From assembly GCA_964459805.1 (NCBI GenBank), contig CAYWOD010000220.1:1-5736 (forward strand): a stretch of DNA of 5,736 bases, in the 5' to 3' direction. Numbering within the stretch: position 1 is the stretch's first letter; the number at the start of each line of letters is the position of its first letter. Below the pieces are notes generated by a model that was given only the letters and a program-made list of their open reading frames with translations, was not told the DNA's origin and searched no databases. This document shows positions 4,712-5,736 of this stretch, piece by piece. The stretch is from DAOVRL01 sp964459805 (lineage in GTDB: Bacteria > Planctomycetota > Phycisphaerae > Sedimentisphaerales > Anaerobacaceae). The position numbers were made by a program, and so were the translations under genes.

Positions 4712-5674
4712 TTATTCGATGCGTTTTTTGTAGAGCCTGGTCTGGAGCGCGTTTCTCCATGCGGTCCAGTTGGAGTCGCTCTGGTCGTTGTCAATCGCTG
4801 AGATTACCTGGTTCATCTTGGCGTCCAGGTCGTCGATGAAATAGACCATAAACGCCTCGGCGGTGGCCGGCAGCTTCGGCGAGCCGAAGTCGTATTGGCC
4901 GTGGTGCGAGAGGATAATGTGCCCGAGGGCATCGAGCACCTCCTGCTCGATCTGCGTCCCCTTGGCCCGCAGTGCATCGGCCTTTTGATTTATCATAAGG
5001 TGACTTTTGACAACGTGCCCGATCAACTGCCCGGAATCGGTATAAGAAAAGGCCATATCGTACGCAAGTTCTTCGGTCTTGCCTATATCGTGAAGAAAAA
5101 TCCCCGCAAGGACCAGGTCCGCCTGCACTTGCGGATACAACGGCAACAACGCCACGGCCGCTCGCAGCATATTGTGCGTATGCTCGAGCAGCCCGCCGAT
5201 GTAACCGTGATGGAGTTTTATGCCGCCGGGCGCCTTGCGGAATCTCTCCATCAGCTCCTTATCGCCTAAAAATTCGGCCGCCAGTGCCTTGAGCTGAGCA
5301 TTCTTTATCCGCCCGACTATCTTGACGACCTCCTCGAACATCTGCGGTACGTCCTTGTCCGTCTGCGCGAGGAAATCGTCGATAATGACCCGGCTGGCAT
5401 CTATCACGCTGACGTTGTTGACGATGACTTGGAGATTGTCCTTATAAAGCTCGCTTCTGCCCGTAATATGGATGAATCCGGGCTTCGGCAGGGCCTTATA
5501 GATCACCTCGGTCGCCTGCCACATTCGCCCGTTCAGTTGCCCGGTCTTATCGCAGAGGAACATCGCGATATACAAATCCCCCCGCGTCGTGCTCCTCAAA
5601 ATAGGGTCCTTGACCATATAAATATCATCAATAGTCTCGCCCGGCCCAATCTCATTAACAAACTTATGTGCCAT
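4712..5674 (-). CDS. yhaM: YhaM-family 3'-5' exoribonuclease (OB fold + HD domain)
   Basis: 320 aa from ATG at 5674, close to the roughly 314 aa of Bacillus YhaM. Residues about 12-95 form an OB-fold-like nucleic-acid-binding domain (DLYIAMFLCDKTGQLNGRMW). Residues about 155-290 form an HD phosphohydrolase domain with the metal-ligand series H165 (LLEHTHNML), H195-D196 (FLHDIGK), H220, H257-H258 (LSHHGQYDFGSP) and D281/D282 (FIDDLDAK). The family degrades RNA from the 3' end in the cytoplasm and, in Gram-positive bacteria, takes part in RNA turnover. All HD ligands are present, so activity is expected. An in-frame ATG at 5686 would add MEQA but has no Shine-Dalgarno site; GGAG lies 6 nt before the ATG at 5674. 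It is the first gene of the probable operon with the beta-helix gene. The family call is firm; the gene name is by homology. Confidence 0.88.
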   Translation of the reverse strand: MAHKFVNEIGPGETIDDIYMVKDPILRSTTRGDLYIAMFLCDKTGQLNGRMWQATEVIYKALPKPGFIHITGRSELYKDNLQVIVNNVSVIDASRVIIDDFLAQTDKDVPQMFEEVVKIVGRIKNAQLKALAAEFLGDKELMERFRKAPGGIKLHHGYIGGLLEHTHNMLRAAVALLPLYPQVQADLVLAGIFLHDIGKTEELAYDMAFSYTDSGQLIGHVVKSHLMINQKADALRAKGTQIEQEVLDALGHIILSHHGQYDFGSPKLPATAEAFMVYFIDDLDAKMNQVISAIDNDQSDSNWTAWRNALQTRLYKKRIE

Positions 5675-5705
5675 TGCCTGCTCCATATCAGAATTCGTGT
5701 AGCGT

Positions 5706-5711
5706 ATTATA
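5706..5711 (-). promoter_or_regulatory. -10 box of a probable yhaM promoter
   Basis: TATAAT on the minus strand, 31 bp upstream of the ATG at 5674. No good -35 hexamer is found at 15-18 bp. Just upstream, GTAC-TGC-GTAC (5714-5724) forms a small palindrome across the spacer that could be an operator. The -35 region is at the window edge. Confidence 0.4.
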
Positions 5712-5736
5712 TCGTACTGCGTACATCGTATTGGCT

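Noticed and set aside
4895..5269. Plus-strand open frame of 124 codons
   Set aside because: It is antisense to the HD domain of the yhaM-like gene, where metal-ligand motifs prove the minus-strand frame.

Overview
The window looks like a piece of a bacterial chromosome of the Planctomycetota/Phycisphaerae type. This is an inference from gene style: large secreted LamG proteins, a secreted right-handed beta-helix protein with a planctomycete-like N-terminus, and a stand-alone membrane C39-type peptidase. No rRNA, tRNA or marker gene is present to prove it. Shine-Dalgarno sites are clear (AGGAG, AAAGGAGG) and hand-counted G+C is roughly 46-57% in the stretches checked.

Layout. (1) Positions 1-1592, minus strand: the N-terminal 530 codons of a secreted protein with two LamG-type domains. 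The gene runs off the left edge of the window, so its stop is not seen. (2) Positions 1593-2099: a 507-bp, A/T-rich divergent control region. It holds a good minus-strand promoter for the LamG gene, two plausible plus-strand promoters for the peptidase gene, helically phased A-tracts between them, and a long LamG leader with several inverted repeats. (3) Positions 2100-2927, plus strand: a four-helix membrane protein ending in a C39-like cysteine peptidase domain with all four expected active-site residues. (4) Positions 2928-3472: a gap between convergent genes. It contains a nested palindromic repeat of the REP/BIME type and short minus-strand stretches that look like decayed coding sequence. 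(5) Positions 3473-5674, minus strand: a probable two-gene operon of a YhaM-family 3'-5' exoribonuclease (OB fold plus HD domain), followed after 18 bp by a secreted beta-helix protein.

How they work together. The LamG protein and the beta-helix protein are both exported and probably handle or bind polysaccharide outside the cytoplasm. The peptidase is divergent from the LamG gene and shares its control region, so co-regulation, or processing of an exported protein, is possible but unproven. YhaM is an RNA-turnover housekeeping protein whose link to the beta-helix gene is probably only co-transcription. I find no convincing complete new system here. The parts most worth a second look are the divergent control region with phased A-tracts, the nested palindrome, and the coding-like remnants around it.
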